64,000 nt of DNA from Aeromonas rivipollensis (GCF_010974825.1 NZ_JAAILA010000012.1:62001-126000); one strand, 5' to 3'. Positions 55,183-63,828 are shown, counted from the first letter of the stretch. The notes: generated by a model not told the origin, from the letters alone. Numbers and translations: made by a program.

Positions 55183-56064
55183 ATGAAAAACGAAATTATT
55201 ACACTGAAACTTGAAAGTAAAGAAATCACCCTGACTACTCACGATGTAGAAGGATCCCAACTCTATAAAGCTCAAGACCTTCTGAAAGGTTATGGTCTTG
55301 ATGCAAAACAGGTATCCAATACCATTAGCAACTGGTTGATTGGTATGAAAACTAAACTACTTGATTTTAAAGTAGTATCAAAACAAGGTAAAAACGGCGG
55401 AACATACCTAACCAAGCGTCAAATCCTGAAACTTGCTGGTTATGTCTCCTATGAATTTGAAGATGCTGTTTATGAAGCATTTGAAATGCTCATGGGTGGT
55501 AATGGTAATGACGCAATAGAAAAGGCTCTGAGTGTTGCTGTAGTCCATAAGGTAATGTTACAAGACCGCCCTACCCCAACGCTTAAGAAGATGTATAAAG
55601 AATCCGGAATGAAGATTGACGAGTTTGTTTCTCATATCCTGAAAAACAGCACTTTGAATAACAAGGCTGACGTCGATGACCGTAAGAGGCTGGCAAACGC
55701 CCTCTTGAACGTGGTTGATGATATTGTCGTTGGTGGTAAGAACGTTGCTGATGATGCGTTGCGTATCTTGTCAGCGCAGAAAGAGATTCATCAATACCGC
55801 GCTATGAAGTTCGCGCAAAGTGCAAACTATAAGAAGACTATCGCACTCAAATCTAATCGTAAGCTTGTCCGCCAGTCAGAAGCCTTGGAGCGTATGATTG
55901 ATGAAGCTCAAGCCGAACTTGAACAGGTTCGCACCAAAGCACGTATGATTGGCTCTATTGCCCTTGCCGACCGCAAGATGAAGAACGAGCTTGAGTTGCA
56001 GATTATCGACCTTGAAGAACATATTGAAGATTTGAAAGCTCAACGTGAAGAGATACCCTTCTAA
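55183..56064 (+). CDS. KilA-N-domain phage protein
   Basis: 293 residues. The KilA-N-like DNA-binding region spans about 45-110 (VSNTISNWLIG; SKQGKNGGTYLTKRQILKLA; GYVSYEFEDAVYEAFEMLMG). The rest is helical, with a long C-terminal coiled coil (about 215-290). Such proteins are phage antirepressors or regulators. It is the only recognisable DNA-binding regulator in the prophage. A 23-bp inverted repeat precedes it. Confidence 0.82.
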   Translation: MKNEIITLKLESKEITLTTHDVEGSQLYKAQDLLKGYGLDAKQVSNTISNWLIGMKTKLLDFKVVSKQGKNGGTYLTKRQILKLAGYVSYEFEDAVYEAFEMLMGGNGNDAIEKALSVAVVHKVMLQDRPTPTLKKMYKESGMKIDEFVSHILKNSTLNNKADVDDRKRLANALLNVVDDIVVGGKNVADDALRILSAQKEIHQYRAMKFAQSANYKKTIALKSNRKLVRQSEALERMIDEAQAELEQVRTKARMIGSIALADRKMKNELELQIIDLEEHIEDLKAQREEIPF

Positions 56065-56150
56065 TGCGCTTATTAAAAGAGCAGTTACCAACAGAAGAGG
56101 ATTACGCCCGTTTGAAGAAAGAGTTCAAACCGCGCCCTCGTAAAGAATGA
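56064..56150 (+). CDS. 28-residue basic peptide coupled to the KilA-N gene
   Basis: ATG at 56064 overlaps the preceding stop (TAATG). MRLLKEQLPTEEDYARLKKE is followed by FKPRPRKE: a short helix with a basic tail. Coupling argues for translation. Function unknown. Confidence 0.5.
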   Translation: MRLLKEQLPTEEDYARLKKEFKPRPRKE

Positions 56151-56174
56151 TTTTCCTTGTGGTGAGGAAGATAA

Positions 56175-56207
56175 GGGAACAGGTTCGATTGGACTTGTTC
56201 CCTTTTC
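56175..56207 (+). terminator. Terminator after the KilA-N operon
   Basis: Stem GGGAACA/TGTTCCC (with partial extension) followed by TTTT. The promoter-like repeat GTATCTGCGATATGATG begins at 56209. Confidence 0.75.
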
Positions 56208-56225
56208 CGTATCTGCGATATGATG
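56194..56225 (+). promoter_or_regulatory. Promoter fused to terminator, copy 1
   Basis: TTGTTC, about 18 bp, TATGAT; the 17-bp block GTATCTGCGATATGATG recurs exactly at 56987-57003 after another terminator. Drives the 56255 gene. Confidence 0.5.
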
Positions 56226-56254
56226 ATTTCGAATCCCACTAACGAGAATTCATA

Positions 56255-56725
56255 ATGACCAAGACAGAGCAACAACAAGCCGCCATAGAAGTCCTCTCTA
56301 ACCGTCAGAGCGTTGCTGAATGGCTTAACGAATGGCAGCCTACCCACGAAGAGTTTGAAGCTCTTGTAGCGCGTCTCACGAGCGTTTATGAAGACTTCCA
56401 CAATGAGAAGAAGAAGGCGGATATTGAGAACCTACTTCAACTTATGAAATCAAAGGGAATTTCACCTCAAGATCTGATTCCAAACACATCACCTAAGCCA
56501 AAACAGAAGTCAGAAAGCGAAAAGCTCAAGATAATGTATGTCACTAAGACTGGTGAAGTTCAAACTACTCTCATCGGTGCGAAAGGTAGAGTTGCAGATG
56601 CAGAGGTTTCTGAGTTCCTTTCATATGCAAAAGACATTGGGTTAAGCCGTAGTCAAATCGCTGCTATGAGTGATGAGGAATGGACTACAAAATTCACTGA
56701 GTATATGAAAAAGATGAAGAAATAA
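56255..56725 (+). CDS. Small phage protein, possibly H-NS-like nucleoid protein
   Basis: 156 residues. N-terminal coiled coil (FEALVARLTSVYEDFHNEKK), then NLLQLMKSKGISPQDLIPNT, resembling the helix-loop of H-NS-type oligomerisation/linker regions, and a C-terminal YVTKTGEVQTTLIGAKGRVA that faintly recalls the TGExxxxxGRGR DNA-binding loop of H-NS. The likeness is weak; unknown function is the safe reading. Confidence 0.5.
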   Translation: MTKTEQQQAAIEVLSNRQSVAEWLNEWQPTHEEFEALVARLTSVYEDFHNEKKKADIENLLQLMKSKGISPQDLIPNTSPKPKQKSESEKLKIMYVTKTGEVQTTLIGAKGRVADAEVSEFLSYAKDIGLSRSQIAAMSDEEWTTKFTEYMKKMKK

Positions 56726-56727
56726 TA

Positions 56728-56940
56728 ATGAAATTCACAGATTTTAAAATCGTTCCTAACAGCGGCGACTTCCACCCATTTGAGTTGAGTCATAAGGTTG
56801 TTACTGTTACTGCGTCGTTAGACGGTAATTCCGTAAGTATAGTTTTTAAAGATAATAAAGTAGAGGCATGTTCATTGACTGTCGTCGATAAAGGGTATGA
56901 AGAATTTATTGATGAGTCGAAATCATTTTTAGGTATGTAA
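56728..56940 (+). CDS. Phage protein of unknown function
   Basis: 70 residues, beta-rich (VVTVTASLDGNSVSIVFKDN). It begins 2 bp after the 56255 gene and shares its transcript. No family recognised. Confidence 0.6.
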   Translation: MKFTDFKIVPNSGDFHPFELSHKVVTVTASLDGNSVSIVFKDNKVEACSLTVVDKGYEEFIDESKSFLGM

Positions 56941-56960
56941 CTATAAATTACACCCATCAA

Positions 56961-56987
56961 GGGTAGCCTTCTGGTTGCCCTTTTTTG
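56961..56987 (+). terminator. Terminator after the 56255-56940 operon
   Basis: Stem GGGTAGCC/GGTTGCCC (wobble pairing) with a TTCT loop, then TTTTTT. Confidence 0.75.
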
Positions 56988-57003
56988 TATCTGCGATATG
57001 ATG
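56974..57003 (+). promoter_or_regulatory. Promoter fused to terminator, copy 2
   Basis: TTGCCC, 16 bp, TATGAT within the repeated block GTATCTGCGATATGATG (56987-57003). Confidence 0.5.
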
Positions 57004-57008
57004 TTCAT

Positions 57009-57090
57009 CGTCAGCTTCTGACACCCATCAACCGTGCTATGTCGATGGGGATAACACACTTTTTAGCCATCCTTCGGGATGGCTTTTTTA
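57009..57090 (+). ncRNA. Candidate phage small RNA
   Basis: A transcript from the promoter at 56974-57003 would start near 57009 and end at the terminator 57065-57090 (AGCCATCC-TTCG-GGATGGCT and T-run), about 80 nt. It contains a second stem CCCATC/GATGGG (57027-57053). The only frames in it are too short to be convincing. The promoter, compact structure and terminator fit an sRNA. Confidence 0.45.
57065..57090 (+). terminator. Terminator upstream of the tail-tip operon
   Basis: 8-bp stem with TTCG tetraloop and T-run; then CTAAATACAAGGAG at 57098-57111, the same terminator plus CTAAATA arrangement as in the leftward block. Confidence 0.85.
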
Positions 57091-57137
57091 TTGCCTAACT
57101 AAATACAAGGAGAATCACAACATAGGAGATTTAAACG

Positions 57138-57722
57138 ATGAGTTTACCGGTTCTATCAGTCGATGACTGGCCAGTCGGAAATGTCAGTATTGACCAGCAA
57201 ACCCCCAACTTCTTCACAGAAACAGTTTCCGGAAGGGTCAGATCTTACGAGCGAGGCTTACACATGATCTCGTTCAAATTTGATGTGTGGTTACCCTATG
57301 ACAGCGACGTCAAACGGATGAATGCGTTTATGCTTCAATGTCGGGGCAGAGCTAACCCATTCGTTCTTGACCTTGGTAATTCGTCTACTTGGTTCAACCC
57401 ACTAACCAGTCAAGCACGACGAATTACCCTTGGTGCAAATGCTGGTATTGGGCAGAAGAATATCACTCTCGTGGGATCTGTTTCCTCTATTTCAGAAGGG
57501 GAATATTTCCAAATGCCCAATGACACAAAACTTTATGTTGTTATCGGCAAATCCGGTCAGAATGTAGAGGTCTATCCCCCGCTTCTTATTGCGCACAAAT
57601 CTGGCGAAACACTGAATTTCGAAAATCCCCGCCCTCAACTTAGGTTAGAGAAAGACGAATTCACATTAAATCTTGAGGGTCGCGGGAAAACTATATCAAT
57701 ATCCGCCAAGGAGGTAATCTAA
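57138..57722 (+). CDS. Distal tail protein
   Basis: 194 residues, beta-rich: DWPVGNVSIDQQTPNFFTET, then SFKFDVWLPYDSDVKRMNAF, resembling lambda M/DUF2460-like minor tail proteins, though the family is uncertain. First gene of the rightward tail-tip operon, with TAGGAG before the ATG. Its stop overlaps the next start. Confidence 0.7.
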   Translation: MSLPVLSVDDWPVGNVSIDQQTPNFFTETVSGRVRSYERGLHMISFKFDVWLPYDSDVKRMNAFMLQCRGRANPFVLDLGNSSTWFNPLTSQARRITLGANAGIGQKNITLVGSVSSISEGEYFQMPNDTKLYVVIGKSGQNVEVYPPLLIAHKSGETLNFENPRPQLRLEKDEFTLNLEGRGKTISISAKEVI

Positions 57723-58255
57723 TGGCTATTGTATGCAGCCTTGTTACTCTGGATCTGACAAGATTCACGAGCATTAATCAGAAGGTATGTTGGACTGACC
57801 ATATTCATGATGTGGTCTCCAATGGAACAATTTATCGGTCTGCTGGTTCACTATTAAAAATTAGCAATATTTCAACACAAAGTGTTTTGAACAACAAACA
57901 GATTAAAATCACACTCTCTGGATTGGATGAGAATACTACTCAAATCGTCAATTCAAATGAGTTCCGAAATGCGCCTATTCTCATCGAAAAGGCAATATTA
58001 CAGGACAATACCAATAACGTATCTACTAAACGAACTTATTTTCGTGGGAAAACCGCAACACCAGATACCACCATTGACTATAAATCCGGATTGATAACTA
58101 TTAATATTTCGGCTCAATCAATTTTCGATCTATCTGTGAAGCCAAGTTATTCGAGAAGTAACAATGCCACGCATCAATTCAGTTTTAATGGAGATATGTT
58201 CTTTGAATACGCGAATCGTGATCTTGGTGAAGATATTCTCTGGAGAAAACGATAA
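57722..58255 (+). CDS. Minor tail protein (DUF2163/lambda L-like position)
   Basis: 177 residues, beta-rich. Starts MAIVCSLVTLDLTRFTSINQ; contains ISNISTQSVLNNKQIKITLS, similar in style to DUF2163-type tip proteins. Four-nucleotide overlaps with both neighbours show translational coupling. Assignment mainly by gene order. Confidence 0.65.
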   Translation: MAIVCSLVTLDLTRFTSINQKVCWTDHIHDVVSNGTIYRSAGSLLKISNISTQSVLNNKQIKITLSGLDENTTQIVNSNEFRNAPILIEKAILQDNTNNVSTKRTYFRGKTATPDTTIDYKSGLITINISAQSIFDLSVKPSYSRSNNATHQFSFNGDMFFEYANRDLGEDILWRKR

Positions 58256-58653
58256 TGGAGCTTCATGAGTTAATTGAACAATATAGGGGGCAGTTTAGAT
58301 CCCCTTCTACTTGTGATTGTTTGAGTATGATCCTGCATTACCTTGGTGATGATATTCATATTGAACAAATTGCAGGACGCTATAAAACTCAACGTGGTGC
58401 ATTCAGAACGATTCCTAAGCTAACTGGCTACCCTTCCATTGATGACTATTTAAAACAGCACTGTGAGCCGGTCACCCCCCTATTCTGTCGTGATGGAGAT
58501 ATAGTTATTGCACAAGGCCACATAGCGATTATTGCAGGTGGGTATCTTTTTGGAGTAATTACAAACTTCGATGGTTTCGAGCAGTTCGGGTATAAGTCTT
58601 TCGATATTACCTCTCTAAATACAACAGGAGTATACATTTTTAGAAAGAGGTAA
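58255..58653 (+). CDS. DUF6950-like tail-tip protein, NlpC/P60 position
   Basis: 132 residues. The segment STCDCLSMILHYLGDDI places a Cys at the start of a helix and GHIAIIAGGYLFGV a His in a beta strand, as in papain-like NlpC/P60 hydrolases of tail tips and in DUF6950 proteins. It may locally cleave peptidoglycan during DNA entry. Catalytic competence not shown. Confidence 0.7.
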   Translation: MELHELIEQYRGQFRSPSTCDCLSMILHYLGDDIHIEQIAGRYKTQRGAFRTIPKLTGYPSIDDYLKQHCEPVTPLFCRDGDIVIAQGHIAIIAGGYLFGVITNFDGFEQFGYKSFDITSLNTTGVYIFRKR

Positions 58654-58660
58654 AATTAAA

Positions 58661-61600
58661 ATGGCAGAATTAACAATCGGGACAATCATCACGGCGGTGC
58701 TGTCCGGGGCTTCCCTTGCAATGAGTGCTTTTACTCTGTTGAGTAGTAAGCCGGGGAATCTTAATCAACAAGATCCGGGTGTAGCTGTTCAGAGAAAAGG
58801 GTCAGACACCCCTAAAATCATTGCCTGGGGTGATACGAGAATTCCCTCTGTAAGGGTTTATACCAACGTCAACAATAACAATTCAGAAATGCTGGCACAG
58901 GTATATAGTCTTGGGTGGGGGCCTTTGAAATCAGTTGAAGAAATCTATATTGATGGTGTCCCCTACTTCAAAACCTCCGGTGACAGATCTAATGTTTGGT
59001 CAAATCAAGGTGCGGAATTCCCAAATGTTCAGATGGGTATACGTCGCGGTTTGGCGGTCGAAAGCGTTTGGTCTCAAATTACATCTAACTCTGACGGTGA
59101 ACTGAGTAACAATCACAGGGGGGACCGCACAGGGTCTGTAAGTCTCCTGGCAAGACGCCAAGTCAACATGAGTGGCGATAACAACGTCCGCTTCATAAGC
59201 CCTCAAGTGAGGATAGAGGCGCTTGTGCATGGTAATGCGGTTGTAGACCCACGTTACGATCCTCTGTTACTTGGTGCAACTGACATAACAAAGCGTAAAT
59301 GGGTAGATGGTAGCGTTATTTCATATCGAAATCCTGCCCTCTGTTTGCTGACCTACTGCTTAGATCCTGATTTCGGTGTTGGTCTTACTGCTGATAGTAT
59401 TGACATCAATTCGTTCCTCCTTGCCGCAAACTATTGTGATCAGTATGGATTGAAATGTGATGGTTTTTCAAATGCAGATGATGACCATGGAACTACCATC
59501 AAAGATCTTGCGAGTTCGTTTAGTTCGATGGTCTTTATCCAAGATGGATTGTTGACTGTTAGACCAAATACTAAACGACCGGTGAAATACACTATTCGTG
59601 AAGGTGATTTGGTTAGAGATAACGCCATCAGTGTTAGCAACAACAACCAATCTGAATACGCGAATGCGGTCGTGTGTGAATTCCAGAACAAGACGACTGA
59701 GTATAATAAAGACAAATATGCATTACCCGCGAACAAATGGACAGATGAAGCGATTATTTCTGATGGGGGGAATGTAAAAGAATTTTCATTGAAGTTACCA
59801 TATACAACTGACCCCATGCATGTTAAGCGATTCGCTAACGAAGCATTAAAAATTCGTAAGTATTCAAAAAAGTCGGCAAAAATCACAATTGATAATAACG
59901 ATTTCGATTTGCGGATTGGCGACGTAATCAGATTGGTTCATGTGCCACTCACAGTTGATGCACTTTTCACGGTCGATGAGATCGGAAATTCACTGAATGA
60001 GAAGGTCATGGAAAGTTCAATTTCCTTATCAGAGTATCGTGATGAGTTCTTTGACACGAATTATCAGGATGGGATTATCTCAGGAAGTCAAGGCAATCCG
60101 AATATAATCGTATTGCCTGTAAGTGGATTGAACTTTATACAGAATAACACGCTCACGACTGGTTCAGGTGAATTACATTGGAATAATCAATATAAGGGTG
60201 ATTGTTCATTCCGCATTGAATATCGTCGAACTGGCACAATTACATGGTCTTATTACAACGAGGTTCGCACTGAATCTTGTGTGATGACTAATTTGCAATC
60301 TGGCGCTAACTATGATTTTCGTGTGTTGGTTGTCACAGCATATAAGACAAGTTCTTGGGCAACTCTAAACAACGTTAGGATTAATCGCTCTGTAAGTTTG
60401 CCTGCTGTTACTGGCTTAAATGGTAACTTTGTATCACGAGATGCTGTTTTTGTGTGGAACCCAATCAAGGGGGCAATTTTAAATAACTCACCTGTTGGTG
60501 ATGGGGTTACAGATTTAAGTCAGCTTGTTTCACATTATGAAATCAGTGTCAAACACGGGACAGTAGCGAAGAAAACATATAGAAGTAGTTCTCCACGGTT
60601 CATCTATTCATATGAAGAAAACGCATCTAATGGGCTTAGTCGAGACCTGACTGTCACAGTCAAAGGCGTTTCAATCTATGGTGATAGTTCACCTGACACC
60701 GTTATGACGGTTAGAAATGAGCCTATGAGCGCCCCCAGTGGTGTGAGTGCGAAAGCTCAACTAATTAATTTAACGGTTGAATGGCTAAACCCGTCTGATT
60801 TGGTTTCTGACTACTCTGCAACCGATATTTGGATAACAGATAGCAAGACAACTGCACCTACTTCCCTTGATCTGGTAGCTTCATCGAGTGTCGGATTCTT
60901 CACGGCGCTTCAAGATGCTAAAAAATCAGGATGGATCTGGCTTGCTCATCGTGATGTTTTTGGTCATGAATCTATTCCGGTGTATAGCGCCCCTGTGTTT
61001 TTCCGACAGACAACCATTGATGAAGAACTTAGTGGATCAGGTTTTGAGGATACGATTGAATCTATTCAAAACAACATCGATGTTATTGAAGGTGCGCTTG
61101 ATACTGTCAATACAGAAATTGGCGTTATTGAAGGAACCATTACCAGCAATAAGACCGAGATCGATACAAAACTTGCGCAACAGCAAGCGACTATCACAGC
61201 AGAGAAAACCCGTCTTGATGGGCAAGTCGCCGAACTGAACACCGCTAAGAACTCTATCGCCTCTCAAGGTCAATCGATACTCAAAAATGCGACCGATATA
61301 AAGTCGAATAAGACCTCTATAACCTCTCAAGGTGCGAGACTCACAACGGTTGAACAGGTAGCAACCGACAACACGGGTAGTATTGCGACGACGAATCAGT
61401 TACTCGAAACTATCAATGGGGATCTGAGTTCCAAGATAGAGACTAACAAGCAAAGTATTGTTACAACAAACTCTGCACTCTCGACTCTCGATCAACGACT
61501 CACGGCAAAGACTAATACTAATGCCGCCGATATATTGAGCAATAAAACAGCGATTGCAACAACCAATTCCAGCATGGCGAGTATGGATACCCGTCTTACG

Positions 61601-63526
61601 GCGAAAACTAATACCAACGCTGCGGACATATTGACGAACAAGACTGCAATCACCACGACTAATAGTTCTATGGCGAGCATGAACACATCATTGCAAGCTC
61701 AAATAGATACTAACAAGGCTGGGGTTTCGACCAATAAAACAGCGATTGCCGCAACCGACAAGAATTTGGCAGATTACAAGATTTCTGTTTCAACCTCTTT
61801 CGGTGCAACGAATGGAAGAATTGATACTGTTTCGAGTAGTGTCTCAACTCTACAAAACACGGTGACGACGAATGCAACGAGTATCACAGCGAACTATAAC
61901 GATCTGAACGGTAAGATCTCGACTAACTCGACTGCGATTGTAAATGCCAACAAGGCTATAACATCACTCGATACAAAGCTTACAGCTTCAATTAATGGTG
62001 TAGATGGTAAGGCTGATGCAATTCGAGCAGATGTTACCTCTCAGGGTTTGGCAATCGTTGATTTAAACAGTTCACTGGCGAGTATGGATACCCGTCTCAC
62101 AGCTTCAATTGGTGGTGTAGATGGGAAAGTTACGGGGATCGAATCAACCGTTACCTCTCAGGGTCTCGCAATCGTTAATCTCGACCAATCGCTCACCTCG
62201 TTCAAAACTTCAACAGCGGCGAACTTTGGAACGGCGAATAGTCGGATCGATACCACCAACACGAACTTAGCGACAACTAACAAAGCACTGAGCGACTACA
62301 AAATTTCTACTGATAGTCGAATCGGACAGAATACCGCCAATATTACAAGTCAGGGTTCAACTCTGGTCACTCTTGATCAAAGTTTAAGCTCTTATAAAAC
62401 GAGTAATAATGCAGAAGTCGCGGGTATTAAATCAAGTGTTACAACCGTTCAGCAATCAATTGCGACCACGGATGGTAAGGTTTCTTCGATGTATGGCCTC
62501 CGGGTTGATGCGAACGGTAAAGTTGCTGGGATGACTTTGAATGCGAGTAACAATTCAACTTCAATAGATTTCTTGGCGGATACACTCCGAATTGCAAGCT
62601 CGACGACCGGAACACCAGTAACAGCTTTCGAAGTCAGAGGCGGACAGGTGATGATGCGTAACGCTCTAATTGGATCCCTCACGGCGTCACAAATTGCAGC
62701 AGACCAGATCAACGGAAATCACATAGCGGCAACCAGTATCATTCAGGCAGGTTCAGGGGCTACCAGTGCCACCCTAAACGGTGCTGATGCAAACTGGCGT
62801 ATCTATGCTGGCTCAACTACTCCCGGATCTGCACCCTTCCGTGTGAGCACTACAGGCGGTTTGGTGGCGACGAATGCGACCATCACTGGGACCATCAACG
62901 CCACAAGCGGGACGTTCAATGGCACAGTAAACGCCACAGGTGGGAATTTCACTGGTTATGTGCAGGTAGGAAACTCATACATGAGTGCAAATCCTGCACA
63001 TGACTTCTTGAATGGGAATGGTGGTAATTTCCGTGTAGATAGAAACGGAAGTCTTTATGCGAACAACGGCACTTTCGGGGGAACAATCTACGCTGATAAG
63101 ATAGTTGGTGACATAGTAAACGCTGGTGTGACTGATCTTCCTGCATTTAATGTGTTCTCTATACAATCCGGTCAAGTATATGACTTATTCACTATGAATG
63201 TCCCTGCGGCATCCTTTGTTAGGATTGCAAACCTTGTTAAGTTCCCAGTTAATTGGCGAGGGGCTGAAAACGGTGGCACTTACTCGATGTATCTAAGAGA
63301 TAGCACAGGAAGAAATAGTTGGCTGTTCAGTGGTAGTGGACAAAATACATTCGATATTAGTTCAATTCTTGAAAACTTGTATGTTCGAGTGCCTGCAAAT
63401 TGTACTTGGTGGAAGATAGTTCTTACTGCGGATCGACGTAGCTCACTTACCAGAACCGCAGCAGATCAAACAGGATGGACACTCTTCAAAGAAGGTTCAG
63501 GTGGTGTATCCGTATCACATCCTTAA
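58661..63526 (+). CDS. Tail tip/central fibre protein, lambda J-like
   Basis: 1621 residues, the host-specificity protein of the tail tip. The N-terminal part (AVLSGASLAMSAFTLLSSKP; GWGPLKSVEEIYIDGVPYF) and the region to about 470 follow the J-type hub; fibronectin-type segments follow (about 490-780). From about 800 to 1270 comes a coiled-coil stalk of near-identical repeats (TTNSSMASMDTRLTAKTNTN and variants). A Gly/Ala/Thr-rich tip domain ends the protein. It is the last gene before attR and is followed by a strong terminator. Confidence 0.9.
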   Translation: MAELTIGTIITAVLSGASLAMSAFTLLSSKPGNLNQQDPGVAVQRKGSDTPKIIAWGDTRIPSVRVYTNVNNNNSEMLAQVYSLGWGPLKSVEEIYIDGVPYFKTSGDRSNVWSNQGAEFPNVQMGIRRGLAVESVWSQITSNSDGELSNNHRGDRTGSVSLLARRQVNMSGDNNVRFISPQVRIEALVHGNAVVDPRYDPLLLGATDITKRKWVDGSVISYRNPALCLLTYCLDPDFGVGLTADSIDINSFLLAANYCDQYGLKCDGFSNADDDHGTTIKDLASSFSSMVFIQDGLLTVRPNTKRPVKYTIREGDLVRDNAISVSNNNQSEYANAVVCEFQNKTTEYNKDKYALPANKWTDEAIISDGGNVKEFSLKLPYTTDPMHVKRFANEALKIRKYSKKSAKITIDNNDFDLRIGDVIRLVHVPLTVDALFTVDEIGNSLNEKVMESSISLSEYRDEFFDTNYQDGIISGSQGNPNIIVLPVSGLNFIQNNTLTTGSGELHWNNQYKGDCSFRIEYRRTGTITWSYYNEVRTESCVMTNLQSGANYDFRVLVVTAYKTSSWATLNNVRINRSVSLPAVTGLNGNFVSRDAVFVWNPIKGAILNNSPVGDGVTDLSQLVSHYEISVKHGTVAKKTYRSSSPRFIYSYEENASNGLSRDLTVTVKGVSIYGDSSPDTVMTVRNEPMSAPSGVSAKAQLINLTVEWLNPSDLVSDYSATDIWITDSKTTAPTSLDLVASSSVGFFTALQDAKKSGWIWLAHRDVFGHESIPVYSAPVFFRQTTIDEELSGSGFEDTIESIQNNIDVIEGALDTVNTEIGVIEGTITSNKTEIDTKLAQQQATITAEKTRLDGQVAELNTAKNSIASQGQSILKNATDIKSNKTSITSQGARLTTVEQVATDNTGSIATTNQLLETINGDLSSKIETNKQSIVTTNSALSTLDQRLTAKTNTNAADILSNKTAIATTNSSMASMDTRLTAKTNTNAADILTNKTAITTTNSSMASMNTSLQAQIDTNKAGVSTNKTAIAATDKNLADYKISVSTSFGATNGRIDTVSSSVSTLQNTVTTNATSITANYNDLNGKISTNSTAIVNANKAITSLDTKLTASINGVDGKADAIRADVTSQGLAIVDLNSSLASMDTRLTASIGGVDGKVTGIESTVTSQGLAIVNLDQSLTSFKTSTAANFGTANSRIDTTNTNLATTNKALSDYKISTDSRIGQNTANITSQGSTLVTLDQSLSSYKTSNNAEVAGIKSSVTTVQQSIATTDGKVSSMYGLRVDANGKVAGMTLNASNNSTSIDFLADTLRIASSTTGTPVTAFEVRGGQVMMRNALIGSLTASQIAADQINGNHIAATSIIQAGSGATSATLNGADANWRIYAGSTTPGSAPFRVSTTGGLVATNATITGTINATSGTFNGTVNATGGNFTGYVQVGNSYMSANPAHDFLNGNGGNFRVDRNGSLYANNGTFGGTIYADKIVGDIVNAGVTDLPAFNVFSIQSGQVYDLFTMNVPAASFVRIANLVKFPVNWRGAENGGTYSMYLRDSTGRNSWLFSGSGQNTFDISSILENLYVRVPANCTWWKIVLTADRRSSLTRTAADQTGWTLFKEGSGGVSVSHP

Positions 63527-63581
63527 AAACAACTAAGAACCTATCCTGTCAGATGGTGGTATCTCAATCACTACTTAATAA

Positions 63582-63609
63582 CAAAAGACTCCTTCGGGGG
63601 TCTTTTTTT
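63582..63609 (+). terminator. Terminator of the tail-tip operon
   Basis: Stem AAAGACTCC/GGGGTCTTT with TTCG loop and a T-run, 26 bp before attR. Confidence 0.88.
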
Positions 63610-63634
63610 GTTTTTGTGGTTATGTGCTTTTAAG

Positions 63635-63647
63635 CGTTATCGCAAGG
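63635..63647. repeat. attR core
   Basis: CGTTATCGCAAGG, identical to attL. Phage sequence lies left, GC-rich host sequence right. Confidence 0.9.
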
Positions 63648-63670
63648 GATTCCACGCCCACGAACTCTGA
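63635..63670 (+). pseudogene. Severed 3' end of the DksA-like gene
   Basis: In frame from the att core the codons read R-Y-R-K-G-F-H-A-H-E-L-stop. This continues exactly the host frame cut at 30360, so the native protein ended GFHAHEL. It has no start of its own. The 200 bp that follow, to 63870, hold only the terminator of the next gene. Confidence 0.9.
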
Positions 63671-63797
63671 TGGGGGCACCCTCAGTGCCCGCCATTTATC
63701 TGTGACTCCTCTCCCCGCTTCCTTTACCCGCCATAGGTGATCCCCGGCGCCAGGGGCGCTGATGCCTGTTCGCCCGGCTGGCCGGACTGCAACGGAC

Positions 63798-63828
63798 ACA
63801 AAAAAAGGGAAGTCATTGACTCCCCTTC
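63798..63828 (-). terminator. Terminator of the right-edge gene
   Basis: On the minus strand GGGGAGTCA/TGACTTCCC (one G-U pair) followed by a long T-run. Confidence 0.8.

Larger units (their letters stand above)
30348..63647. mobile_element. Prophage, HK97/lambda-like siphovirus with serine integrase
   Basis: The segment is bounded by direct repeats of CGTTATCGCAAGG, differs sharply in base composition from the GC-rich flanks, and contains a serine recombinase, terminase pair, portal, protease, capsid, connector, tail tube, tape measure, tail tip, fibre and endolysin genes. All structural frames look intact, so it may be inducible. Late genes lie in two opposing blocks. No recognisable repressor or replication gene. 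Confidence 0.95.
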
